A stretch of 64,000 bases of DNA from Chryseobacterium sp. Leaf180 (GTDB lineage Bacteria; Bacteroidota; Bacteroidia; Flavobacteriales; Weeksellaceae). A model generated the notes under the pieces. That model was given only the letters and a program-made list of their open reading frames with translations, did no database searches and was not told where the DNA came from. The DNA is taken from positions 468 through 64,467 of the forward strand of contig NZ_LMPJ01000010.1 in NCBI RefSeq assembly GCF_001424585.1, read 5' to 3'. Made by a program: the position numbers and the translations under genes. This document shows positions 36,923-45,330 of the stretch, in pieces; the first letter of the stretch is position 1; every line of letters starts with the position of its first letter.

Positions 36923-37486
36923 TTATTTTCCTAAAGGCAGGTTGTAAGAAAAACCGGCACCGATGCTTCCTACATTATAATCCTGGTTTACAACATCGCC
37001 AGTGCTTCCTGTGAATACTTTTTGGTACTGCACAAAGAAATTCCAGTCGCGGTTGTGATAGCCGATTTCAGGCTTCAGATAAAAACCTCCGGAAGGTCTG
37101 TCAGCCACATAATTTGAAGCTACGCGGTCGTTACCTACCAAAAATCCGTAACCTAAATCAGCTCCGAAATAAAAACCGGTTTGCTTTGGATATATTCTGA
37201 ACAACGCAGCTACCGGTACTACACCTACATCATTGTTATCATACCCGCCGTTTTCTTTACCGAAATAATGTGTGTAACCCGTTGCGATACCCAAACCAAA
37301 GCCCGGAGTAATCAGATTCTGATACGCAACATCTACGCCTACAGCCATAGAAAGATTATCCTGAGGAACGGCAACACCTACAGTGGCGCCCACTTTAATC
37401 ATATTATTCATTTCCGCACTCTGAGCGCTCAGCACACCTGCTGCTAAAATTGCTGCGGTTGCCATTGTCTGCTTCAACATTTTCAT
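36923..37486 (-). CDS. outer-membrane beta-barrel protein, function unknown
   Basis: A 187-residue exported protein with a signal peptide (about 1-21) and an OmpX/OmpA-like series of amphipathic strands (GATVGVAVPQDN, FGLGIATGYTHYF, FYFGADLGYGFLVG, VGSIGAGFSYNLPLGK). The closing strand ends in a basic residue rather than the usual aromatic one. Function unknown. Stand-alone gene. Confidence 0.75.
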   Translation of the reverse strand: MKMLKQTMATAAILAAGVLSAQSAEMNNMIKVGATVGVAVPQDNLSMAVGVDVAYQNLITPGFGLGIATGYTHYFGKENGGYDNNDVGVVPVAALFRIYPKQTGFYFGADLGYGFLVGNDRVASNYVADRPSGGFYLKPEIGYHNRDWNFFVQYQKVFTGSTGDVVNQDYNVGSIGAGFSYNLPLGK

Positions 37487-37632
37487 AATTCTGAATTTTT
37501 CAAATTAAAGAATTCGCTATGGGAAAAATCATGCCAAAAGAAAATCTGTCTTAACAAAGAATTAACAGGGTTTAGCTGGATTGAATATGAAATAAACTTT
37601 AACTTCCTGAAATAGAACTCATCAAAACTGAA

Positions 37633-39012
37633 ATGCAAAGCATGGCAGATTCTTTCATCAATAATAAACATCTTTTGTGGAGAGCAGGATTCGGGCCCTC
37701 CATTTCTCAGATAAAAGATTTGGAAAAAACTTCGGTAAAGAATCTTTTAAAAGATATCTTTTCAGAAAGTTCTTTTGAACCAATCACCTATCAGACTGCG
37801 GATTTTGTGATTTCTGAAACTGATACTGCAAACAACGCTACACAAAAACGCGAAATGCAGAAAATCACTCAGAGACAGAATTCCGAGATGAATCTCGCAT
37901 TTTTGAAACAAATGACCGAAAGCAGAGGTCAGCTCAGAGAGAAAATGGCTTTTTTCTGGCACGGTCATTTTGCCACAAGAATCAACAATCCGAAGTTTAA
38001 TCAGCAGCTTCTGAATATCCTGCGAAAAGATTCGCTGGGAAATTTCCGTGATCTGCTGTTCAGTGTGAGCCGCTCGCCTTCGATGCTGCAGTTTCTGAAT
38101 AATCAGCAGAATAAGAAAGATCATCCGAACGAAAATTTTGCACGCGAAGTGATGGAGCTTTTCACGATGGGACAGGGAAATTATACAGAAAAAGACATCC
38201 GCGAAGCCGCAAGAGCTTTCACAGGCTGGAGTTATGATAAAGAAGGAAATTTTACAGAACGCAGCAAAATACACGACACCGGAACCAAAACTTTTCTTGG
38301 AAAAACCGGAAATTTCACGGGTGATGATGTTTTAAATATTATTCTCGATCAAAAAACCACTGCAGAATTTATCACCAGAAAAATCTACACATTTTTCGTC
38401 AATGAAAAACCAGATCCGCCGATTATTAAAAAACTCAGCGAAAATTTTTATCAGTCGGGATATGACATTAAAAAACTAATGAACGAGATATTTTCTTCAA
38501 ATTGGTTTTACGATAATAAAAACATTGGAAACAGAATAAAATCGCCTACCGAACTTCTTGCCGGGATGATGCGGATGTTGCCGATGCAGATTCAGAATCC
38601 TGAAAACATAACGGTCTATCAAAAACTTTTGGGTCAGATGCTGCTCTATCCGCCCAATGTTTCAGGCTGGCCAAATGGAAAATCGTGGATCGACAGTTCG
38701 ACTTTAATGTTACGGCTTCAGATTCCCCAGATCTGGTCCGGACTGCGACCGATGGAATATTCAGCCAAAGAAGATGACGACATCGACATGGGAATGAAAT
38801 CGCGCGAAGCCCTTAACAAAAGTTTTAAAAATCCCAATATCACCATCGATTGGAAGAGTGTGGATGAGATTTTTAAAGGAAAAAATGCCGAAGACTATCT
38901 TCTGGTAAAAACTGAAAATCTCAATATGAAAACGGTACAACAGTTTTCGGATCAGAGCACAAAAATGATTATCATCAATCTCATGTCAACGCCAGAATAT
39001 CAGCTGATGTAA
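37633..39012 (+). CDS. DUF1800 family protein
   Basis: A 459-residue protein with the DUF1800 pattern: LLWRAGFGPS near the start, MAFFWHGHFATR, NENFAREVMELFTMGQGNYTEKDIREAARAFTGW, NPPNVSGWPNGKSWI near the C-terminus. No signal peptide is evident. It is followed after 40 bp by a DUF1501 gene; this pair is conserved in many bacteria and is thought to act together, possibly with an exported partner, but the function is not known. Confidence 0.88.
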   Translation: MQSMADSFINNKHLLWRAGFGPSISQIKDLEKTSVKNLLKDIFSESSFEPITYQTADFVISETDTANNATQKREMQKITQRQNSEMNLAFLKQMTESRGQLREKMAFFWHGHFATRINNPKFNQQLLNILRKDSLGNFRDLLFSVSRSPSMLQFLNNQQNKKDHPNENFAREVMELFTMGQGNYTEKDIREAARAFTGWSYDKEGNFTERSKIHDTGTKTFLGKTGNFTGDDVLNIILDQKTTAEFITRKIYTFFVNEKPDPPIIKKLSENFYQSGYDIKKLMNEIFSSNWFYDNKNIGNRIKSPTELLAGMMRMLPMQIQNPENITVYQKLLGQMLLYPPNVSGWPNGKSWIDSSTLMLRLQIPQIWSGLRPMEYSAKEDDDIDMGMKSREALNKSFKNPNITIDWKSVDEIFKGKNAEDYLLVKTENLNMKTVQQFSDQSTKMIIINLMSTPEYQLM

Positions 39013-39052
39013 CTGCGTTTTTTGATGCGTTTTTATTTAAAAATTAGAAATC

Positions 39053-40243
39053 ATGATTATTAAAAGAAGAGAATTTTTAAAAATCGGTTCTTTGGCAGCG
39101 GCTTCACTTTTGGTGCCGAATTTTCTGCAGTCAATGACGCTGGATCAGGCTTTGAATCCGGGGCAGAAAATATTAATTGTTCTGCAGTTTACAGGTGGAA
39201 ATGACGGTTTAAACACTATCATTCCGACGAGAAACGATATTTATTTTAAAGAACGAAACACGATTGCCATAAAAGATTCGCTGGTTTTGAATGACGATAC
39301 GGGCATCAATCCTGCACTTTCTTATTTTAAAGAACTCTACGACAGCGGCGAACTTGCGCTTCTTAACAATGTCGGTTATCCGAACCCCAACAAATCGCAT
39401 TTCAGAAGTATGGATATCTGGCATTCGGCGAGCAAAAGCGATGAGTTTCTGGAAACCGGCTGGCTCGGCAGATTTTTGGATGAAGAATGCTACAAATGCG
39501 ACCATCCGACGCAGGCTCTGGAGGTCGACGATATGCTGAGTCTGGCTCTGAAAGGTGAAAACAACAAAGCGTTTGCCTTTAAAGATCCCAAAAAACTCTA
39601 TCAGACCAGTCAGGAAAAATATTTTAAATCGCTTGCAGATCACAGCCACGAGCACGATGAAGAGACGGTTTCGTATCTATACAAAACACTCGGTTCTACC
39701 ATAAACAACGCCGATTATATTTTTGAGAAAAGCAAGGCGAAAAAAACCACTCAGGAATACCCAAATTCAAAACTGGGAAAAGATTTTAAAACGGTGGCTT
39801 CACTGATTAAATCAGACATTAATACGCAGGTATATTATCTCTCCATCGGAAGTTTTGATACGCATGTGAATCAGAATGAAAGACAGCAGAAACTGTTTAA
39901 CGAGATCAATGAAGCGGTAAAATCTTTTGTGGCCGATATGAAAAGCAACGGACTTTTCAATGATATTCTGCTGATGACTTTCTCCGAATTCGGACGAAGG
40001 GTTTCTCAAAATGCCAGCAAAGGAACCGATCACGGTACGGCAAACCAGATGTTTTTCATCGGTGGCGGTTTAAAGAAAAAAGGAATTCTGAACGCGTTAC
40101 CCGATCTTCAGAATCTGAATGAAGGCGACCTCATTTACACCGAAGATTTCCGGAAAGTCTATGCAACGGTTTTAAAAAACTGGCTGAATGCTGACGCTTC
40201 AAAAGTTCTTGGCTGGAAAAACGGTCTGTATGATTTTATCTAA
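39053..40243 (+). CDS. DUF1501 family protein with twin-arginine-like signal
   Basis: A 396-residue protein starting IIKRREFLKIGSLAAASLLV, a Tat-like signal. The DUF1501 pattern includes LQFTGGNDGLNTIIP, the SIGSFDTHVNQNERQ motif, and FSEFGRRVSQNASKGTDHGTA, reminiscent of sulfatase/phosphatase folds with Asp and His that could hold metal. It is co-transcribed with the DUF1800 gene and closed by a terminator. The substrate is unknown. Confidence 0.88.
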   Translation: MIIKRREFLKIGSLAAASLLVPNFLQSMTLDQALNPGQKILIVLQFTGGNDGLNTIIPTRNDIYFKERNTIAIKDSLVLNDDTGINPALSYFKELYDSGELALLNNVGYPNPNKSHFRSMDIWHSASKSDEFLETGWLGRFLDEECYKCDHPTQALEVDDMLSLALKGENNKAFAFKDPKKLYQTSQEKYFKSLADHSHEHDEETVSYLYKTLGSTINNADYIFEKSKAKKTTQEYPNSKLGKDFKTVASLIKSDINTQVYYLSIGSFDTHVNQNERQQKLFNEINEAVKSFVADMKSNGLFNDILLMTFSEFGRRVSQNASKGTDHGTANQMFFIGGGLKKKGILNALPDLQNLNEGDLIYTEDFRKVYATVLKNWLNADASKVLGWKNGLYDFI

Positions 40244-40255
40244 AATTTAAACGAA

Positions 40256-40286
40256 AAAAGCTGTCTCAATGATTGAAACAGCTTTT
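40256..40286. terminator. bidirectional terminator
   Basis: AAAAGCTGT-C-TCAAT pairs with ATTGA-A-ACAGCTTTT with one internal mismatch. It serves the DUF1501 gene on the plus strand and the small gene at 40308-40436 on the minus strand. Confidence 0.8.
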
Positions 40287-40307
40287 AAACAAATTTTTTC
40301 TACTTTG

Positions 40308-40436
40308 TTATTTTCCGAAAAACGGCAAGCTTTTTCTTGTGCTTCCTGATTTTCTTCCTGTGATTTTTTTGATGAAATAATCAATAACAATGGGTGCTAA
40401 AAATGTAAGTACGGTTCTGAAAAGTCGTGATCTCAT
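40308..40436 (-). CDS. 42-residue basic membrane protein
   Basis: A short frame of 42 codons with an ATG start, an initial basic stretch (MRSRLFR), one hydrophobic helix (about 8-22, TVLTFLAPIVIDYFI) and a Lys/Arg-rich tail ending LPFFGK. It fits exactly between a terminator on its 3' side and the promoter region of the divergent helicase gene, and nothing else occupies the space. Similar tiny proteins are common in flavobacterial genomes but often missed. Function unknown. Confidence 0.6.
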   Translation of the reverse strand: MRSRLFRTVLTFLAPIVIDYFIKKITGRKSGSTRKSLPFFGK

Positions 40437-40552
40437 AATAATTTTATTTATTCTGTTATTTACAATTACTTTGCCATCCTACCATACGCGATTATTTTTT
40501 CGGATATTTTTTTGTAAATACAATAGCGTATTTTTGCAGCAAATATCAGATT

Positions 40553-41695
40553 ATGTCATTTGAATCTTTAGGATTATCACAGAATATCATCCGTTCCGTA
40601 AAAAAAATGGGTTATCTGAAGCCGTTTCCTATTCAGGAGCAGTCGGTTCCCATTATTTTACAGGGAAAAGACCTGATGGGAATTGCCGAAACAGGTTCCG
40701 GAAAAACCGCTGCTTTTGTGATGCCCATTTTAGAAAAACTGCAGCATGCTGAGGTTAAAAAAGACCGTAACATTCAGGTCTTAATTTTGGTTCCAACGCG
40801 TGAACTGGCGATTCAGATTGACGAAGTTTTCAGAGTCTTTACAGAAAATTTAAAACGTGAAATCCGCACCATGGCAGTTTATGGCGGGGTTTCCATCAAT
40901 CCGCAGATGAAAGGAATGTTCGGCGTGGAAGTTCTGATCGCCACACCCGGCCGTCTTCTGGATCTGATTGACCATAAAGCTTTAAGCATTTCAACCATCC
41001 AGCATTTGGTAATCGATGAGGCTGACAAAATGTTTAAGCTTGGTTTCGGTGAAGAGATGAATAAACTTTTTGCCATGATGCCTGTTGCAAAGCAAACCAT
41101 CCTGTTTTCAGCGACTTTAAATGACAAAGTTTCTGAAATGAAAGAACGCTTATCTCTCAATCCTGTACTGATCGAAATTAAAAAAGAGGAAGTTGAAATC
41201 GACAGTATCGAGCAGTTGGCCTATCACGTTTCGCCCGAAGACAAAGGTCCGTTTCTGAGATATTTGATTAAAGAAAAGAAAGTTGAAAAGGCACTGATCT
41301 TCGTTTCCTCCACTCGATCTGCCGACAATCTTGTTGAAAAACTCAAGAAAAATAAAATTAAAGCCGTTGCCATTCACGGTCAGAAATCTATGGGCGCGAG
41401 GCGGAATAATCTTGAAGAATTTAAAGTAAACGGTGCCCAGATTCTTGTAGCAACCGACTTGCTCGGCCGTGGAATTCACATCGAATCTCTACCCTGCGTC
41501 ATCAATTACGAACTGCCTCGTTCGCCAGCGGATTACATTCACCGAATCGGAAGAACGGGACGTGCCGGAGAAAAAGGTACTGCCATCAGTATTTTAACGG
41601 ATGATGAACTGCAGCATTTCAGAGTCATTCAAAAGAAAATGGGCAAGAAAGTAACCTTGCAGCGAACAGAAGGAACAGATTTGCACGGATATTAA
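40553..41695 (+). CDS. DEAD-box ATP-dependent RNA helicase
   Basis: A 380-residue RNA helicase with all core motifs: Q motif (PFPIQEQSVP), Walker A AETGSGKTAAF, PTRELAIQ, GVEVLIATPGR, DEAD in VIDEADKMF, SAT in LFSATL, and HRIGRTGRAGEKG near the end. The tail after the second RecA domain is short, so it is a minimal helicase without the basic extension of RhlE or CsdA. TATTTTTG at 40529-40536 is a likely -7 box. It lies next to an RNA-repair island, but on its own transcript; a link is possible and unproven. Confidence 0.93.
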   Translation: MSFESLGLSQNIIRSVKKMGYLKPFPIQEQSVPIILQGKDLMGIAETGSGKTAAFVMPILEKLQHAEVKKDRNIQVLILVPTRELAIQIDEVFRVFTENLKREIRTMAVYGGVSINPQMKGMFGVEVLIATPGRLLDLIDHKALSISTIQHLVIDEADKMFKLGFGEEMNKLFAMMPVAKQTILFSATLNDKVSEMKERLSLNPVLIEIKKEEVEIDSIEQLAYHVSPEDKGPFLRYLIKEKKVEKALIFVSSTRSADNLVEKLKKNKIKAVAIHGQKSMGARRNNLEEFKVNGAQILVATDLLGRGIHIESLPCVINYELPRSPADYIHRIGRTGRAGEKGTAISILTDDELQHFRVIQKKMGKKVTLQRTEGTDLHGY

Positions 41696-41710
41696 CTGTA
41701 AAAATTAGTT

Positions 41711-42721
41711 TTACAAGTCAGCGTCTTCGTGATAATTTTCATAAGCTAAACGAATACTTTTTTTTATCCGCTCCTTAAGTTTTCTCGGACCTACAACCGT
41801 GAGAAATTCTCCCATTCCCAAAATCATTCTTTCAAGTTCGAAATTCAGCTGCACACAGATTTTAAACGTTGTACTGTGTTCATCTTCAGAAATAATTTCC
41901 TGAGAATGATGAAAAGGTTTGGTTTTTATATAAGGCGCATGATCCGAAGTCACCGTGAAAATTACATTTTGACCCCGCTGCGATTCTGAAACCGTTGCAC
42001 CGATCACTTCCCCAAAATACCGGTCAGCATCAAAATCTTTGTCGATGTATTGCGTTTCAAGATCGGTTTCGATGCTGACGATCCTGTCTAAGGCGAGATT
42101 ATAGATCGCTTTTTTGTGCCAGCAAATCAAAAACCAACGGTTGTTGTATTCCTTCAGCAACTGCGGATGCACTGTGAGCAAATTCTGTTCCCGTGCCTTA
42201 AAACTTTTGTAGCAAATCTTCAAAACTTTTTTATTGAGAATCGATTCGTACAGAACATCAATATACTCCAACCCTTTCAGACGCTCGTTTTTATCCAGAT
42301 GAATAATCGACTTCTGCTGCGTCGACTGTATCGAATCTTCCAGTTTCTGAATGACACCATTCATATCTTTAAACATCGAAAAATCTTTAAACTGCTTCAG
42401 AATCTGAATGGCGTTATTCATTGCTTTCAGATCATTTTCCGTCACCGAGATCTGATGAATGCTGTATTCCGGATCGCTGTAACGGTAAAATTTCTTTTCA
42501 AAAACTTCTATGGGCGCTTCGTACCCGAATTTCTCACTCCGCATATTCTGCAGATCGAGCTGCACCGTCCGTCTGCTGACAAAAGACTCTTTGCCTTCAA
42601 ACTCAAACAAAGCATCAGAACATTCATCAATCAGATCTTCGAGTGTATATTTCTTATATTTGTTTTTCAGACATTTGTCTAAAGTTTTGTAGCGGATCAG
42701 CGCATTTTTGTTGGAAGACAT
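41711..42721 (-). CDS. WYL-domain transcriptional regulator
   Basis: A 336-residue regulator with an N-terminal winged helix-like region (about 1-75, including SRRTVQLDLQNMRS) and a central WYL domain (about 150-240). There the signature reads HPQLLKEYNNRWFLICWHKK, so the eponymous Trp-Tyr-Leu appears as Arg-Trp-Phe-Leu. A C-terminal WCX-like region follows. WYL proteins often sense nucleic acid or nucleotide ligands and guard defence or repair operons. Located 808 bp from rtcB with two small genes between, all pointing away from rtcB. It is the natural candidate to control the paired promoter elements at 43433 and 44916 (inference). Confidence 0.85.
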   Translation of the reverse strand: MSSNKNALIRYKTLDKCLKNKYKKYTLEDLIDECSDALFEFEGKESFVSRRTVQLDLQNMRSEKFGYEAPIEVFEKKFYRYSDPEYSIHQISVTENDLKAMNNAIQILKQFKDFSMFKDMNGVIQKLEDSIQSTQQKSIIHLDKNERLKGLEYIDVLYESILNKKVLKICYKSFKAREQNLLTVHPQLLKEYNNRWFLICWHKKAIYNLALDRIVSIETDLETQYIDKDFDADRYFGEVIGATVSESQRGQNVIFTVTSDHAPYIKTKPFHHSQEIISEDEHSTTFKICVQLNFELERMILGMGEFLTVVGPRKLKERIKKSIRLAYENYHEDADL

Positions 42722-42754
42722 AAGCTTTTTTCGGGGTTTAAGCAGGTTAAACGT

Positions 42755-43063
42755 TCAATCATTAAAATTCGTCAACACGAGCGTAAGAACCGCCGTCAAA
42801 ACATGAAGTCCTGTAATACAATACACAGTTTTTTTATTTTCAAAACGGTCAATCAGAAATCCATAAATAGGAAACTGTAATATTGCGAGAATAACAAATG
42901 GTGGCGAAATCGTCTGTTGAAAAACCGTCCCCACCATTCCGAAAGGAGTTAAAACCACTGCCGGCGTATAGTAACCGTAACCTCCGCCCATCAGAAAAAC
43001 CACTGGCAAAAGCAGTAAAGGTGTCAGGAGGCTCAGCAGTAATGTCCATCGGTATTTTTTCAT
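42755..43063 (-). CDS. small membrane protein, function unknown
   Basis: A 102-residue protein with three likely membrane helices (about 7-28, 52-70 and 80-98) separated by a Gly/Tyr-rich loop (MGGGYGYYTPAVVLTPFG). I do not recognise a family. Its start overlaps the stop of the HopJ-like gene by 4 bp, so the two are translated as a unit, and the WYL regulator gene follows 33 bp downstream. Confidence 0.6.
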   Translation of the reverse strand: MKKYRWTLLLSLLTPLLLLPVVFLMGGGYGYYTPAVVLTPFGMVGTVFQQTISPPFVILAILQFPIYGFLIDRFENKKTVYCITGLHVLTAVLTLVLTNFND

Positions 43064-43395
43064 TCTTTTTTTGTTAGTGCTTCTCCTTCAAACACAACTC
43101 CTTCCCATCCAAACTCCATAAAATTTCGGATATTCTGATGATCGATGCCTTCCGGATTTCCCAAAACATCATCGTGGTAAAAACTTCCGAAAAGATGCAG
43201 TGTTTCAGTTTTAGAAAGGGCATTCAACCGTGCAAAACTGAAAATCTTACACGAACCGTTGTTTTCTCCGGCTTCATTAACAGTTTTGCCGTTGGTAAAA
43301 CGTGTCGGCGTAAAGTCGTAGTGCCTGTCGATAAATGCAATAACGCTTTTGAACTCAATTTTTTCCGGTGAAACTTCCAGCTGCTCCAATATCAT
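43060..43395 (-). CDS. HopJ-family protein
   Basis: A 111-residue soluble protein with the HopJ pattern: ALL-alpha/beta segments FIDRHYDFTPTRFTNG, ENNGSCKIFSFARLN and LFGSFYHDDVLGNPEG, then NIRNFMEFGWEGV. The family is named after a Pseudomonas syringae effector but is widespread in bacteria without type III secretion, and its function is unknown. No secretion signal is visible. First gene of the leftward trio that ends with the WYL regulator and divergent from rtcB. Confidence 0.8.
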   Translation of the reverse strand: MILEQLEVSPEKIEFKSVIAFIDRHYDFTPTRFTNGKTVNEAGENNGSCKIFSFARLNALSKTETLHLFGSFYHDDVLGNPEGIDHQNIRNFMEFGWEGVVFEGEALTKKE

Positions 43396-43432
43396 GGCTA
43401 TAATTTTTTTTAAAAATAATCAAAAATAATAT

Positions 43433-44911
<1,479 letters not shown>

Positions 44912-44915
44912 ATTA

Positions 44916-44973
44916 AACTACGCAAAATGATTGCGCATAATCGTAATTACTTTGCATCAACAATAACAGAGGT
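44916..44973 (+). promoter_or_regulatory. regulatory element upstream of the RNA segment (twin of 43433-43490)
   Basis: The same block as upstream of rtcB: CGCAAAA, GATTGC, then ATTACTTTGCAT at 44946-44957 and AATAACAGAGGT. Predicted transcription would start near 44961, just before the first RNA hairpin at 44970, so the RNA segment would be the immediate 5' part of a transcript that could run into the downstream protein genes. Confidence 0.65.
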
Positions 44974-45025
44974 TAAGTGAAAGTTACGTCAAATAATTTC
45001 AGGTATTTACTTTCATCAATTACCT
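44970..45025 (+). ncRNA. structured RNA module A (Y-RNA-like stem)
   Basis: AGGT pairs with ACCT (44970-44973/45022-45025). An internal loop of TAA against CAATT follows. Then GTGAAAGT pairs with ACTTTCAT (44977-44984/45009-45016). The 5' strand continues TTACGTC. The order GGTYAA, 7-nt arm, TTAC and arm', AATTACC recurs in three more places to 45306 with different arm sequences that keep pairing. The lower part (GGT-CAA, internal loop, AATT-ACC) recalls the Ro-binding stem of Y RNAs, by resemblance only. Confidence 0.65.
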
Positions 45026-45034
45026 CATTTTACA

Positions 45035-45139
45035 GGGGCAGTAGCTCAGTTGGTAGAGCAATTAAATTTTATAATTATCAATTATGGTCAAATAAAATTT
45101 ACTACTTATGTGTCGAGGGTTCGATTCCTTCCTGCTCCA
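45035..45139 (+). ncRNA. tRNA-like RNA with the anticodon arm replaced by the repeated motif (module B)
   Basis: Acceptor GGGGCAG (45035-45041) pairs with CTGCTCC (45132-45138), followed by A73. The D arm is GCTC-AGTTGGTA-GAGC (45044-45059). The T arm is GAGGG-TTCGATT-CCTTC (45115-45131), holding the tRNA box GGTTCGATTCC. CCA is not encoded. Between A45060 and the T arm lie 54 nt instead of about 22, and they do not make a 5+7+5 anticodon arm. Instead 45063-45072 pairs with 45092-45101 over 10 bp. That hairpin contains AATT-ATC, a hexaloop, and GGT-CAA: the same motif as modules A, C and D with its two strands in swapped order. A normal tRNA is excluded; an intron is not supported because no anticodon stem forms after removal. 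Confidence 0.8.
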
Positions 45140-45141
45140 CA

Positions 45142-45232
45142 AATGGTCAACAGAAGCTTACTTCTATAATTGGTAATGCCGATGAAAATCGGCTTGTGGT
45201 TCGAGTCCGCGAGAAGTTTCTGAATTACCATT
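45142..45232 (+). ncRNA. structured RNA module C: motif stem capped by a tRNA-like T arm
   Basis: AATGGT (45142-45147) pairs with ACCATT (45227-45232). The internal loop is CAA against AATT, then CAGAAGCT (45151-45158) pairs with AGTTTCTG (45215-45222), with one G-U. On top are a hairpin GCCGAT-GAAA-ATCGGC (45178-45193), with a GAAA tetraloop in place of an anticodon loop, and a T-arm-like hairpin with the exact tRNA box GGTTCGAGTCC (45198-45208). AATTGGTAA (45168-45176) resembles a D loop. So a half tRNA sits on the repeated stem. An alternative pairing TGGTAAT/ATTACCA (45171-45177/45224-45230) competes with the outer helix and could allow switching. Confidence 0.7.
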
Positions 45233-45235
45233 AAA

Positions 45236-45306
45236 AAATCAAGGTCAAGTACATCTTACTTCTAAACCTTCCTGTCACGAAAATTAGATGTACAATTACC
45301 TGATTT
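45236..45306 (+). ncRNA. structured RNA module D (Y-RNA-like stem)
   Basis: AGGT (45242-45245) pairs with ACCT (45298-45301), extended by AAATC/GATTT with A45241 bulged. The internal loop is CAA against AATT. GTACATCT (45249-45256) pairs perfectly with AGATGTAC (45286-45293). The 5' strand continues TTACTTC as in module C. The 29-nt apical loop has no obvious structure. It ends 24 bp before the start codon of the TerD-like protein, so it could also influence translation of that gene. Confidence 0.65.
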
Positions 45307-45330
45307 AATTTTAATTAAATAAAAACAAGA

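Noticed and set aside
43060..43395. Type III secreted effector
   Set aside because: The HopJ name is historical; there is no type III secretion gene or secretion signal here and the family is widespread.
45035..45139. Ordinary tRNA gene, or a tRNA with an intron
   Set aside because: No 5-bp anticodon stem and 7-base loop can be formed, and removing the extra bases does not restore one; the extra sequence instead matches the repeated motif in modules A, C and D.
44977..45234. 85-codon open frame across the RNA segment
   Set aside because: It crosses three structured RNA modules and its translation has no protein-like pattern; the base pairing explains the sequence.
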